Shown here piece after piece: positions 8,336 through 16,828 of a stretch of DNA of 64,000 nt (the first letter of the stretch is position 1; every line of letters begins with the position of its first letter). The notes beneath the pieces are model-generated. The model was given only the letters and a program-made list of their open reading frames with translations. It was not told where the DNA came from and did not search any database. The translations under genes and the position numbers were made by a program. The DNA comes from Pseudomonas sp. H9 (lineage in GTDB: Bacteria > Pseudomonadota > Gammaproteobacteria > Pseudomonadales > Pseudomonadaceae): contig NZ_SMOK01000047.1 of the NCBI RefSeq assembly GCF_004353925.1, positions 62,001 to 126,000 on the forward strand, read 5' to 3'.

Positions 8336-8420
8336 TCAAGCGGCAAGCTACAAGCTGCAAGCCAAGCGCGATGTCCTGCTTCTTCTTGAAGCTTGGCGCT
8401 TGAAGCTTGCAGCTCAAAGA
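8336..8420. repeat. Second-family intergenic palindrome (AGCTGCAAGC type)
   Basis: Imperfect arms 8353-8368 (AGCTGCAAGCCAAGCG) and 8397-8414 (CGCTTGAAGCTTGCAGCT) are inverted copies apart from a 2-base indel. The same word family recurs at 18618-18704. It is unrelated in sequence to the REP pairs. Confidence 0.7.
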
Positions 8421-8444
8421 ATAAAAACAAAACCGAGGTGTTGC

Positions 8445-9800
8445 ATGTCCGAGTCACGCAAGGCGTACATCCCTGTTGCGCCGCCACGACAGCCACTGCC
8501 AATGCTCCAACTGTTCCTGGTGGGTCTACAGCATGTCTTGCTGATGTACGGAGGCGCGATTGCCGTGCCACTGATCATCGGCCAGGCCGCCGGCCTTTCT
8601 CGTGAAGAAGTCGCTTTCCTTATCAATGCCGACCTGCTGGTCGCTGGTGTCGCCACCATCGTCCAGTCGTTCGGCATTGGTGCAGTCGGCATCCGTATGC
8701 CGGTAATGATGGGTGCAAGCTTTGCTGCCGTCGGCAGCATGGTGGCCATGGCCGGTATGCCCGGCGTCGGCCTGCAAGGAATCTTTGGTGCAACCATCGC
8801 CGCCGGTTTCTTCGGCATGCTGATCGCCCCCTTCATGTCCAAAGTGGTACGTTTCTTCCCTCCGCTGGTGACCGGCACGGTCATTACCTCCATCGGTCTG
8901 TCGCTGTTTCCAGTTGCTGTGAACTGGGCCGGCGGCGGTGCTGAAGCTGAAACTTTCGGCTCGCCCATCTACCTGCTCGTCGCCTCGCTGGTACTGGGCA
9001 CCATCCTTCTGGTCAACCGCTTCATGCGCGGCTTCTGGGTCAATGTTTCGGTACTGATCGGCATGGGCCTGGGTTACATCCTGGCCGGTTCCATCGGCAT
9101 GGTTGACCTGTCCGGCCTCGACGAAGCGCCTTGGGTTCAGGTGGTAACGCCGCTGCACTTCGGCATGCCGACCTTTAGCCTGGCGCCGATCCTGTCCATG
9201 TGCCTGGTGGTGGTGATCATCTTTGTTGAATCCACCGGAATGTTCCTGGCCCTGGGCAAGGTGACTGACCGTGAAGTCACCCCAGGCATGCTACGCCGCG
9301 GCCTGATGTGCGACGCTGGCGCTTCGTTCGTGGCCGGATTTTTCAACACCTTCACCCACTCCTCCTTCGCCCAGAACATCGGCCTGGTGCAAATGACCGG
9401 GGTGCGTTGCCGCTACGTGACCGTGGTTGCCGGGGGCTTTCTGATCCTGCTCAGCCTGCTGCCCAAGGCTGCATTCCTGATCGCCTCGATTCCGCCTGCA
9501 GTCCTGGGTGGCGCCTCGATTGCCATGTTCGGCATGGTCGCAGCCACCGGGATCAAGATTCTTCAAGAAGCCGATATTTCCGATCGCCGCAACCAACTGC
9601 TGGTGGCCGTCAGCGTCGGCATGGGGCTGATCCCAGTCGTTCGCCCGGAGTTCTTCGCACAAATGCCACAGTGGATGGAACCGATCACCCACAGCGGCAT
9701 TGCCATGGCCACGGTCAGCGCATTGATCCTCAACCTGCTGTTCAACATCCTCGGTGGCGCCGAACGCGCCGTTCATAACGACGCCGCCCACCAGCACTGA
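8445..9800 (+). CDS. NCS2 urate/xanthine-type permease
   Basis: The start is ATG 8445, preceded by GAGG; this gives 451 residues. It is a polytopic nucleobase:cation symporter-2 protein: MYGGAIAVPLIIGQAAGL in the first segment, VIIFVESTGMFLALGKV with the conserved glutamate, and QNIGLVQMTGVRCRYV, which corresponds to the QNxGxxxxTGV family signature. It lies directly after puuD, so uptake of urate or xanthine is the likely role. It differs from the AzgA-like permease at 2026, giving the locus two purine permeases of different branches. Substrate is inferred from context. Confidence 0.9.
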   Translation: MSESRKAYIPVAPPRQPLPMLQLFLVGLQHVLLMYGGAIAVPLIIGQAAGLSREEVAFLINADLLVAGVATIVQSFGIGAVGIRMPVMMGASFAAVGSMVAMAGMPGVGLQGIFGATIAAGFFGMLIAPFMSKVVRFFPPLVTGTVITSIGLSLFPVAVNWAGGGAEAETFGSPIYLLVASLVLGTILLVNRFMRGFWVNVSVLIGMGLGYILAGSIGMVDLSGLDEAPWVQVVTPLHFGMPTFSLAPILSMCLVVVIIFVESTGMFLALGKVTDREVTPGMLRRGLMCDAGASFVAGFFNTFTHSSFAQNIGLVQMTGVRCRYVTVVAGGFLILLSLLPKAAFLIASIPPAVLGGASIAMFGMVAATGIKILQEADISDRRNQLLVAVSVGMGLIPVVRPEFFAQMPQWMEPITHSGIAMATVSALILNLLFNILGGAERAVHNDAAHQH

Positions 9801-9806
9801 GTTTTG

Positions 9807-9823
9807 GGGCGGCGCTGCCGCCC
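9807..9823. terminator. Possible hairpin terminator after the urate permease
   Basis: GGGCGGC and GCCGCCC form a 7-bp stem with a 3-base loop just after the permease stop codon. There is no clear T tract, so this may be an mRNA 3' stabiliser instead of a terminator. Confidence 0.4.
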
Positions 9824-9858
9824 AGTATCACCCAGGTAACACGCAAGACCGTCAGCCC

Positions 9859-9891
9859 GTAGGAGCGGGCTGGCCGGGGCGCTTCGCGCCG
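9859..9891. repeat. Single degenerate REP
   Basis: GTAGGAGCGGGCTGGCCGGG matches one REP arm with changes, followed by GGCGC-TTC-GCGCC, a small hairpin. Unlike the others it has no inverted partner nearby. Confidence 0.6.
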
Positions 9892-9932
9892 AAAAACCCA
9901 AAACCAACAATAACAAAGCCGGGAATCACAAC

Positions 9933-10718
9933 ATGAAAGGCATCACCACTTCCCTTCTGTTGGGTAGCAGTCTGCTGGCCGCCGTGCCAGCCAGCGCAGG
10001 GGATCTGTTGCTTTGGCACACCAACAGCCTCTCCTACCTCTATGGCAAGGACTTCCAGGTCAACCCTGCAATCCAGCAGACGATTACCTTCGAACACGCC
10101 AACCAGTGGAAATACGGCGACACCTTCCTGTTCGTCGACAAGATCTTCTATAACGGCGGCACCGACCGCAACAAAGGCAACAACACCTACTACGGTGAAT
10201 TCAGCCCGCGTCTGTCGTTTGGCAAGATCTTTGACCAGAACCTGCAATTCGGCCCGATCAAAGACGTGCTGCTGGCCATGACCTATGAGTCAGGCGAAGG
10301 CGACAACGAGGCCTACCTGATCGGCCCGGGTTTCAACCTGAACATTCCCGGCTTTAACTACTTCAACCTGAACTTCTACCTGCGCAACACCGAGGGCAGC
10401 CGCCCGGGTGACGGCGTCTGGCAAATTACGCCAAGCTTCTCCTACACCATTCCGGTGGGCCGCTCCGACATCCTCATCGATGGCTACATGGACTGGGTAG
10501 TCGACAACGACGAGACCCGACGCGGCACCTACCACGCCAACCTGCAGTTCAACCCACAGGTCAAATACGACCTGGGCAAGGCCCTGAACCTGGGCGCCAA
10601 GCAGTTGTACGTGGGTATTGAGTACAGCTACTGGAAAGATAAATACGGTATCGAGAACAGCGGACGTATGGACACCAACCAGAGCGTCACCAGCGCCCTG
10701 GTTAAGGTTCACTTCTAA
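9933..10718 (+). CDS. Tsx/OmpK-like nucleoside channel, copy 1
   Basis: The protein has 261 residues with a cleavable signal peptide (MKGITTSLLLGSSLLAAVPASA, cut before GDLL). The mature part is an amphipathic beta-barrel pattern ending in an aromatic residue (VKVHF), as outer-membrane proteins do. Motifs such as DKIFYNGG and YYGEFSPRLSFGKIF fit the Tsx/OmpK nucleoside-specific porin family. It probably admits nucleosides or purine derivatives for the pathway upstream. It is closely similar to the next gene, so the two arose by tandem duplication. Confidence 0.88.
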   Translation: MKGITTSLLLGSSLLAAVPASAGDLLLWHTNSLSYLYGKDFQVNPAIQQTITFEHANQWKYGDTFLFVDKIFYNGGTDRNKGNNTYYGEFSPRLSFGKIFDQNLQFGPIKDVLLAMTYESGEGDNEAYLIGPGFNLNIPGFNYFNLNFYLRNTEGSRPGDGVWQITPSFSYTIPVGRSDILIDGYMDWVVDNDETRRGTYHANLQFNPQVKYDLGKALNLGAKQLYVGIEYSYWKDKYGIENSGRMDTNQSVTSALVKVHF

Positions 10719-11080
10719 AACCTGACCAAACGCACAGTTTTAGTGATACCTGCTCCAGGACGGAGCACTTGAGGCCCCGCGCGCAAGCCAGTAATCTGCG
10801 CGCCCCCTCGCTCAGGGCAGGACGGATCCTGTCTGCGTTTGCTGACCGCTCAGTCAATGAATTCGGGCGGTTGGCAGGCGTCACGCCAACCTGAAACACC
10901 TTTTTCATTTGTTCAGAAAGACGTCGAGCAGGACTGTTGCACCGCCTCCAAAAAGTTGGCGCAACACTTGCCAAACAGTTGTGGACAATCGAAAAAAACT
11001 GACTCAAAAGACAAGTATTTAACCCCAACGGCACCACTCAGAGTGCCGACAACAGATTCAATCAAGGGAGCAACACAGCG
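10719..11080. other. Intergenic region between the porin paralogues
   Basis: This is a 362-bp noncoding gap. It holds an inverted repeat GTTGGC(10870-10875)/GCCAAC(10885-10890) followed eight bases later by a short T run, which could be a weak terminator or an operator. The last 100 bases are AT-rich and presumably contain the promoter of the second porin. No TTGTATACAA site is present. Confidence 0.5.
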
Positions 11081-11869
11081 ATGCGCATTACCAATAGCCT
11101 GATTCTGGCTGGCGGCCTGTTGGCGGCCAGCACCGCCGCTACCGCCGGTGATCTGCTGCAATGGCAGAACAACAGCCTGACCTACCTGTGGGGCAAGAAT
11201 TTCGCGGTGAACCCGGAAATTCAGCAAACCGTGACCTTCGAGCACGCCGATGGCTGGAAGTACGGCGACAACTTCTTCTTCGTCGACAAGATTTTCTACA
11301 ACGGCGACAAGGACTTTAATAACGGCGATAACACCTACTACGGTGAGTTCAGCCCACGCCTGTCGTTCGGCAAGATCTTCGACCAGAAGCTGGAATTCGG
11401 CCCGATCAAAGACGTGCTGCTGGCCATGACCTACGAGTTCGGTGAGGGCGACACCGAGTCCTACCTGATCGGTCCTGGTTTTGACCTGAACATCCCGGGC
11501 TTCGACTACTTCCAGCTGAACTTCTACCAGCGCCACACCGAAGGCAGCCGTGCCGGTGACAATGTCTGGCAGATCACTCCGGTCTGGTCCTACACCATCC
11601 CAGTGGGCAAGTCCGACATTCTCATCGATGGTTTCATGGACTGGGTGGTCGACAACGATGCCACCAGCCGTCGTGGCACCTACCACGCCAACCTGCACTT
11701 CAACCCACAGGTCAAATACGACCTGGGTAAAGCGCTGAACTGGGGTGAGAAGCAGCTGTACGTCGGTTTCGAATACGACTACTGGAAGAACAAGTACGGG
11801 ATCAAAGACAGCGATGCGTTTGATACCGACCAGAACACTGCAAGCTTCCTGCTCAAGTATCACTTCTGA
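11081..11869 (+). CDS. Tsx/OmpK-like nucleoside channel, copy 2
   Basis: The protein has 262 residues with a signal peptide (MRITNSLILAGGLLAASTAATA) and a terminal LLKYHF barrel-end signature. It shares long blocks with copy 1, including NNTYYGEFSPRLSFGKIF and GPIKDVLLAMTYE, with differences mostly in loops (for example DKDFNNGD against TDRNKGN). This suggests two porins with related but distinct substrate preference. Its own 362-bp upstream region suggests separate regulation. A REP pair follows the stop codon. Confidence 0.88.
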   Translation: MRITNSLILAGGLLAASTAATAGDLLQWQNNSLTYLWGKNFAVNPEIQQTVTFEHADGWKYGDNFFFVDKIFYNGDKDFNNGDNTYYGEFSPRLSFGKIFDQKLEFGPIKDVLLAMTYEFGEGDTESYLIGPGFDLNIPGFDYFQLNFYQRHTEGSRAGDNVWQITPVWSYTIPVGKSDILIDGFMDWVVDNDATSRRGTYHANLHFNPQVKYDLGKALNWGEKQLYVGFEYDYWKNKYGIKDSDAFDTDQNTASFLLKYHF

Positions 11870-11876
11870 TTGAAGC

Positions 11877-11934
11877 GATCGCGGGGCAAGCCCGCTCCCA
11901 CCAAAACCGGTGGGAGCGGGCTTGCCCCGCGATC
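11877..11934. repeat. REP pair, inverted
   Basis: GATCGCGGGGCAAGCCCGCT (11877 on) and its inverted copy ending at 11934, with a short AAAACC spacer. It separates the convergent porin and DUF808 genes. Confidence 0.94.
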
Positions 11935-11940
11935 AAATCC

Positions 11941-12849
11941 TTACCCTTTAACTGAACGCCAAACCTTACCGACAACAGCCACGACCGCCAGCACCACGGC
12001 ACCGGCAACAATACCCAGCCCGCCATTGATCAAGGCACCAGTCAGCGCCCCGCCCCGCCCTTCGCTGAACGCTTCGATGGCATGATGCAGCGGCGCCACG
12101 CCATGCACCAGAATCCCGCCACCGACCAGAAACATCGCAGCAGTACCGATCACCGACAAGCTCTTCATCATGTACGGCGCAGCGCGCAGAATGCCGTTAC
12201 CTAGTGCCTGCGCGGCACGCGAGGCTTTCTGGGTCAGCCACAGCCCCAGATCATCGAGTTTGACGATTCCGGCCACCAAACCATAAACACCGATGGTCAT
12301 GATAATGGCAATGCCCGACAGCACGACGATCTGCTGGGTCAGCGGTGCAGTTGCTACTGTGCCCAGGGTGATCGCAATGATCTCTGCCGAGAGGATGAAG
12401 TCGGTGCGAATTGCACCCTTGATCTTGGTTTTCTCGAACGCCACCAGATCGACTGCAGGGTCTGCCAGCGCCTCGCTTCTGACCTCGTGTTGGGCCTGGT
12501 CTTCAGCTTTGCTGTGAAGAAACTTGTGGGCGAGCTTTTCAAACCCTTCAAAGCACAGGAACGCACCGCCGACCATCAGCAACGGTGTGACCGCCCACGG
12601 GATGAAGGCACTGATCAGCAACGCGGTCGGCACCAGAATCAGCTTGTTGATGAACGAGCCCTTGGCCACCGCCCAGACCACCGGGATTTCCCGCTCGGCA
12701 CGCACCCCGGTGACCTGCTGGGCATTGAGCGCCAGGTCGTCACCCAATACGCCTGCGGTCTTTTTTGCCGCGACCTTGGTCATAACCGAGACATCGTCCA
12801 GTACGGTGGCGATGTCGTCGATCAATACCAGAAGACTGCTTCCTGCCAT
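11941..12849 (-). CDS. DUF808 family membrane protein (YedI-like)
   Basis: The protein has 302 residues and opens with AGSSLLVLIDDIATVLDDVSVMTKVAAKKTAGVLGDDLALNA, the hallmark of DUF808. Several hydrophobic segments occur between residues 65 and 300. A GGGAG ribosome binding site lies 5 bases before ATG. Members are inner-membrane proteins of unknown function; the biochemical role cannot be inferred here. Neighbours give no functional link, and it is separated from the porins by a REP pair. Confidence 0.88.
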   Translation of the reverse strand: MAGSSLLVLIDDIATVLDDVSVMTKVAAKKTAGVLGDDLALNAQQVTGVRAEREIPVVWAVAKGSFINKLILVPTALLISAFIPWAVTPLLMVGGAFLCFEGFEKLAHKFLHSKAEDQAQHEVRSEALADPAVDLVAFEKTKIKGAIRTDFILSAEIIAITLGTVATAPLTQQIVVLSGIAIIMTIGVYGLVAGIVKLDDLGLWLTQKASRAAQALGNGILRAAPYMMKSLSVIGTAAMFLVGGGILVHGVAPLHHAIEAFSEGRGGALTGALINGGLGIVAGAVVLAVVAVVGKVWRSVKG

Positions 12850-13057
12850 GGGACTCCCCTTGAACCCTGAAATTTCAGGTGGCGTTTATCTCGAAACACA
12901 GGTTATCGCACTCACTGCCGATTCCCGCGTACGCAGTAGTCTATTCCTTCAGCAATCGGAAAAACCGCCTGCTTTCGACTGTTTTACCACTGGTTAGCAT
13001 CCCATTTGCTGCACACGTTCAACGTGGCAACCACTTTCTAACCAATGGAGTTACAAC

Positions 13058-13495
13058 ATGTTGACCGCAAAAATGGGCCTGCTCGTGCTTGCGCTGTACG
13101 CAGGCAACTCGATGGCAAGCACTGTCGAATACTGCCCCAAAGTGTCGGCTATCAGCCATTTGGATGGGCAATACTCGGCGTCTACCGTGAGCGGCCAGGG
13201 CGAATGGTTTGGCGCAGCACAAGGGCCTGATGCGGGGGTGCTGGTCAAATTCCACAGCGCCCTGTTCTTTCCCGACAACAACAGTGAAACCGGCACCCTG
13301 AATAAGTGCACCTACCAAACCGCAGAAGGCAAGCACATTGCCCTGCACTACCGTCCGGAAGTGACACCGGATGTTCGCGTGCAACTGAAACGCACTGAAA
13401 ACTGGGTGCAGAAGTCGGGCCCGTTCGGTATCACTTACTACGAATGCGACAGCCCCATTGAGCTGGCCTGCGCCTTCGTGGAAGCGCGCCCCTGA
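13058..13495 (+). CDS. Small secreted protein, DUF3757-like
   Basis: The protein has 145 residues with a signal peptide ending around NSMAS. Cysteines occur in EYCPK, NKCTYQ, YECDS and ELACAF, allowing two disulfides. The GEWFGAAQGPDAG and CTYQTAEGK segments resemble DUF3757 proteins of pseudomonads as I remember them; this family call is moderate. It is probably periplasmic or secreted, function unknown. A GGAG ribosome binding site precedes the ATG. Confidence 0.72.
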   Translation: MLTAKMGLLVLALYAGNSMASTVEYCPKVSAISHLDGQYSASTVSGQGEWFGAAQGPDAGVLVKFHSALFFPDNNSETGTLNKCTYQTAEGKHIALHYRPEVTPDVRVQLKRTENWVQKSGPFGITYYECDSPIELACAFVEARP

Positions 13496-13627
13496 CGTGT
13501 CTGAGCGCTGGCCCGCTTTCTCTTGTATCCGCCCCCTTCCGGCGGGGGAAAGCGCCAGGCTGCATGTTCTCGAATGATTTTCGGTGCTACCATCCGCGCT
13601 CGCAGCGTCAAAGGACCGTCCAGCACC

Positions 13628-14236
13628 ATGAGCACCATTCGCGAGCGCAACAAAGAACTGATCCTGCGCGCGGCCAGTGAAGAATTCGCCGACAAAGGTT
13701 TCGCCGCCACCAAGACCAGCGACATCGCGGCCAAGGCCGGGCTACCCAAGCCGAACGTCTATTACTACTTCAAATCCAAGGAAAACCTCTATCGCGAGGT
13801 GCTGGAAAGCATCATCGAGCCGATCATGCAGGCCTCCACGCCGTTCAATGCCAATGGCGACCCGAAAGAGGTATTAAGCGCCTATATCCGCTCCAAAGTG
13901 CGCATTTCCCGTGACTTGCCCTTCGCTTCCAAGGTATTTGCCAGCGAGATCATGCACGGTGCACCGCACCTGAGCAGCAGCCAGGTCGAACAGCTTAACG
14001 AACAGGCCCGGCACAACATCGAGTGCATCCAAGCCTGGATCGACCGCGGCCAGATCGCCACAGTTGACCCGCATCACCTGATGTTCAGCATTTGGGCGGC
14101 GACACAGACCTACGCGGACTTCGACTGGCAGATATCGGTGGTTACCGGCAAAGCCAAGCTGGAAGACAGCGACTATGAGGCAGCCGCACAGACCATCATT
14201 CGTCTGGTGCTCAAGGGCTGCGAGCCCGACGCGTAG
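13628..14236 (+). CDS. TetR-family regulator, RutR-like
   Basis: Start ATG 13628 gives 202 residues. The N-terminal TetR helix-turn-helix (residues 8-55) reads LILRAASEEFADKGFAATKTSDIAAKAGLPKPNVYYYFKSKENLY. The C-terminal part, with SEIMHGAPHLSS and IWAATQTYADFDWQI, resembles the RutR/YcdC ligand domain, which in E. coli senses pyrimidines. A role in nucleobase metabolism would suit the neighbourhood, but this is inference. An open frame runs 35 codons upstream but lacks a ribosome binding site. A REP pair follows. Confidence 0.85.
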   Translation: MSTIRERNKELILRAASEEFADKGFAATKTSDIAAKAGLPKPNVYYYFKSKENLYREVLESIIEPIMQASTPFNANGDPKEVLSAYIRSKVRISRDLPFASKVFASEIMHGAPHLSSSQVEQLNEQARHNIECIQAWIDRGQIATVDPHHLMFSIWAATQTYADFDWQISVVTGKAKLEDSDYEAAAQTIIRLVLKGCEPDA

Positions 14237-14241
14237 TAATG

Positions 14242-14293
14242 ATCGCGGGGCAAGCCCGCTCCTACGCCTGTAGGAGCGGGCTTGCCCCGCGAT
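14242..14293. repeat. REP pair, inverted
   Basis: Perfect 24-nt inverted arms separated by 4 bases, between the convergent TetR and GlcG-like genes. Confidence 0.95.
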
Positions 14294-14298
14294 AGGCC

Positions 14299-14739
14299 TT
14301 AAGCCGCTACCCCAGCATCCGCCGTCAACCCTGCCTCTTCGATCGCACTGATCGCGCACTGCTCATCGATATCAGAGGTATCGCCACTGATACCGATCGC
14401 CCCGAGCACCACGCCCTGCTGATCGCGAATCAGCACCCCACCCGGCGCCGGCACCACTGGACTCTGGCCCAGACCATTGAGCGCGGCGAAGAACGCCGGG
14501 CGTTGCTGTGCGTCCAGCGCCAGCAGGCGCGAGCCCTTGCCCAAAGCAATAGCACCCCAGGCTTTACCCGTGGCTACTTGTGGGCGCAGCAAACTGGCGC
14601 CGTCTTCACGTTGCAAGGCCAGCAGGTGCCCGCCGTTGTCGAGCACCGCCACCGTCAAGGGTGCGGCAGAGATCTTGCGGCCCGCAGCCAGCGCGGCGTT
14701 CACCAGGCTGACAGCGACTTTCAGGGTCAATGTGTTCAT
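14299..14739 (-). CDS. GlcG/HbpS-family heme-binding-like protein
   Basis: The protein has 146 residues of the GlcG/HbpS (DUF336) family: VAVLDNGGHLLALQREDGASLLRP, then GKAWGAIALGKGS, then PGGVLIRDQQGVVLGAIGISGDTSDIDEQCA. Members occur beside glycolate and glyoxylate genes; some bind haem. It diverges from gcl, and the shared 256-bp promoter region holds two TTGTATACAA palindromes, so it is probably co-regulated with gcl. The ribosome binding site GAGGA precedes the ATG. The molecular role is not established from sequence. Confidence 0.87.
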   Translation of the reverse strand: MNTLTLKVAVSLVNAALAAGRKISAAPLTVAVLDNGGHLLALQREDGASLLRPQVATGKAWGAIALGKGSRLLALDAQQRPAFFAALNGLGQSPVVPAPGGVLIRDQQGVVLGAIGISGDTSDIDEQCAISAIEEAGLTADAGVAA

Positions 14740-14819
14740 GGAAAGGTCCTCTTGTTGTTAGAAGCCCTGAGGGCAGGTGTGAAAGCAATAGAACAAATAG
14801 AACACAATGGCGAATTTTT

Positions 14820-14829
14820 TTGTATACAA
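14820..14829. promoter_or_regulatory. Perfect TTGTATACAA palindrome, GlcG side
   Basis: An exact copy lies about 80 bp upstream of the minus-strand GlcG-like gene. The sequence continues ATAATTCG as at 4687, so the match to the uraH-side site extends over 17 bases with one difference. Confidence 0.6.
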
Positions 14830-14959
14830 TAATTCGAACGCGATAAACCAATTCTGACGAAACGCCTTTTTTCAGGCCTTCCCGACGAAAGCACCCATCG
14901 CTGATGAAAATGGATTGACCAGAGTCGCCTGGCGTGAATACACTCTGACGAAAAGCCAT

Positions 14960-14969
14960 TTGTATACAA
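14960..14969. promoter_or_regulatory. Perfect TTGTATACAA palindrome, gcl side
   Basis: An exact copy lies 26 bp upstream of the gcl ATG, close enough to overlap the transcription start or 5' leader. It is the strongest candidate for direct repression of gcl by the GntR regulator. Confidence 0.62.
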
Positions 14970-14995
14970 TTACAAAATCAAAGAGGCACAAAACC

Positions 14996-16771
14996 ATGAG
15001 CAAAATGAGAGCAATTGATGCAGCCGTTCTGGTGATGCGCCGCGAAGGTGTTGAAACCGCGTTTGGTATTCCGGGTGCTGCAATCAACCCGCTTTACTCG
15101 GCCCTGAAGAAAGTCGGCGGTATCGATCACGTCCTCGCTCGTCACGTTGAAGGCGCCTCGCACATGGCCGAGGGCTACACCCGCACCAAGGCCGGCAACA
15201 TCGGCGTGTGCATCGGCACCTCCGGCCCTGCCGGCACTGACATGGTCACTGGCCTGTACAGCGCCTCTGCCGACTCGATCCCGATTCTGTGCATCACCGG
15301 CCAAGCGCCGCGTGCCCGTATGCACAAAGAAGATTTCCAGGCCGTCGACATCACCAGCATCGTCAAGCCAGTGACCAAGTGGGCAACCACTGTTCTGGAG
15401 CCAGGCCAAGTACCGTACGCGTTCCAGAAAGCCTTCTATGAAATGCGTTCCGGCCGTCCAGGCCCTGTGCTGATCGACCTGCCGTTCGACGTTCAGATGG
15501 CCGAAATCGAATTCGACATCGACGCCTACCAGCCGCTGCCAGTACAAAAGCCTGCCGCCAACCGCATCCAGGTCGAGAAGGCCCTGGCCATGCTCGACAC
15601 CGCTGAGCGTCCGCTGCTGGTTGCCGGTGGTGGCATCATCAACGCCGATGCCTGCGACAAACTGGTGGAGTTCGCAGAGCTGACCGGTATTCCAGTCATC
15701 CCGACCCTGATGGGCTGGGGCATCATCCCTGACGATCACCCGCTGATGGTCGGTATGGTTGGCCTGCAAACCTCGCACCGCTACGGCAACGCGACCATGC
15801 TCAAGTCCGATGTGGTGCTGGGTATCGGTAACCGTTGGGCCAACCGCCACACCGGTTCGGTCGACGTTTACACCGAAGGCCGTCGCTTTATCCACGTCGA
15901 TATCGAACCGACCCAGATCGGCCGAGTATTTACCCCAGACCTGGGTATCGTTTCCGACGCAGGTGCCGCCCTGGACGTGTTCCTGGAAGTCGCCCGCGAG
16001 TGGAAAGCCGCTGGCAAGCTCAAGGACCGCAGCGCCTGGCTGGAAGACTGCCAGCAGCGCAAGTCCAGCCTGCAGCGCAAGACCCATTTCGACAACGTAC
16101 CGGTCAAGCCACAGCGCGTGTACCAGGAAATGAACCAGGTGTTCGGCAAAGACACCTGCTACGTCAGCACCATCGGTCTGTCGCAAATCGCCGGTGCCCA
16201 GTTCCTGCACGTGTACAAGCCACGTCACTGGATCAACTGCGGTCAGGCCGGCCCACTGGGCTGGACCATCCCTGCTGCACTGGGTGTGGTCAAAGCTGAC
16301 CCAACTCGCAAAGTCGTTGCACTGTCGGGCGACTATGACTTCCAGTTCATGATCGAAGAACTGGCAGTGGGCGCGCAGTTCAACCTGCCGTACGTCCACG
16401 TGCTGGTGAACAACTCCTACCTGGGGCTGATCCGTCAGGCTCAGCGTGGTTTCGAGATGGACTACTGCGTGCAACTGGCCTTTGAAAACGTCAACGCACC
16501 AGAGCTCAACGGTTATGGTGTCGATCACGTCGCCGTGGTTGAAGGCTTGGGCTGTAAGGCGCTGCGCGTTACCGAGCCAGGCGAAATCGCCCCGGCCCTG
16601 CTCAAAGCGCAGAAACTGGCTGAAGAGTTCAAGGTTCCGGTGGTGGTCGAGGTTATCCTCGAGCGCGTGACCAACATTTCCATGGGCACCGAAATCAACG
16701 CGGTCAACGAATTCGAAGACCTGGCCCTGGTCGGCAACGACGCGCCAACCGCGATTTCCCTGCTCGACTGA
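14996..16771 (+). CDS. gcl: Glyoxylate carboligase
   Basis: Start ATG 14996, with AGAGG upstream, gives 591 residues. It is a thiamine-diphosphate enzyme of the acetohydroxyacid synthase fold. Residue 51 is valine (LARHVEGASHMAEGY) where most relatives have glutamate; this is the known peculiarity of glyoxylate carboligase and confirms the call. The ThDP/Mg motif GDYDFQFM...LVNNSYLG lies in the C-terminal third. It condenses two glyoxylate to tartronate semialdehyde with loss of CO2. It heads gcl-hyi-glxR-ttuD-pyk. Confidence 0.97.
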   Translation: MSKMRAIDAAVLVMRREGVETAFGIPGAAINPLYSALKKVGGIDHVLARHVEGASHMAEGYTRTKAGNIGVCIGTSGPAGTDMVTGLYSASADSIPILCITGQAPRARMHKEDFQAVDITSIVKPVTKWATTVLEPGQVPYAFQKAFYEMRSGRPGPVLIDLPFDVQMAEIEFDIDAYQPLPVQKPAANRIQVEKALAMLDTAERPLLVAGGGIINADACDKLVEFAELTGIPVIPTLMGWGIIPDDHPLMVGMVGLQTSHRYGNATMLKSDVVLGIGNRWANRHTGSVDVYTEGRRFIHVDIEPTQIGRVFTPDLGIVSDAGAALDVFLEVAREWKAAGKLKDRSAWLEDCQQRKSSLQRKTHFDNVPVKPQRVYQEMNQVFGKDTCYVSTIGLSQIAGAQFLHVYKPRHWINCGQAGPLGWTIPAALGVVKADPTRKVVALSGDYDFQFMIEELAVGAQFNLPYVHVLVNNSYLGLIRQAQRGFEMDYCVQLAFENVNAPELNGYGVDHVAVVEGLGCKALRVTEPGEIAPALLKAQKLAEEFKVPVVVEVILERVTNISMGTEINAVNEFEDLALVGNDAPTAISLLD

Positions 16772-16781
16772 ACGTAGCAAA

Positions 16782-16807
16782 GGCCCTGTTGCGTCAGGCA
16801 CAGGGCC
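16782..16807 (+). terminator. Hairpin between gcl and hyi
   Basis: GGCCCTG (16782-16788) pairs with CAGGGCC (16801-16807) and is followed by CACTTTTG. It may be a partial terminator that lowers expression of the distal genes, or an mRNA processing or stability element. The hyi ribosome binding site AAGGAG lies beyond it and is free. Confidence 0.5.
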
Positions 16808-16828
16808 CACTTTTGCAAGGAGACAACC

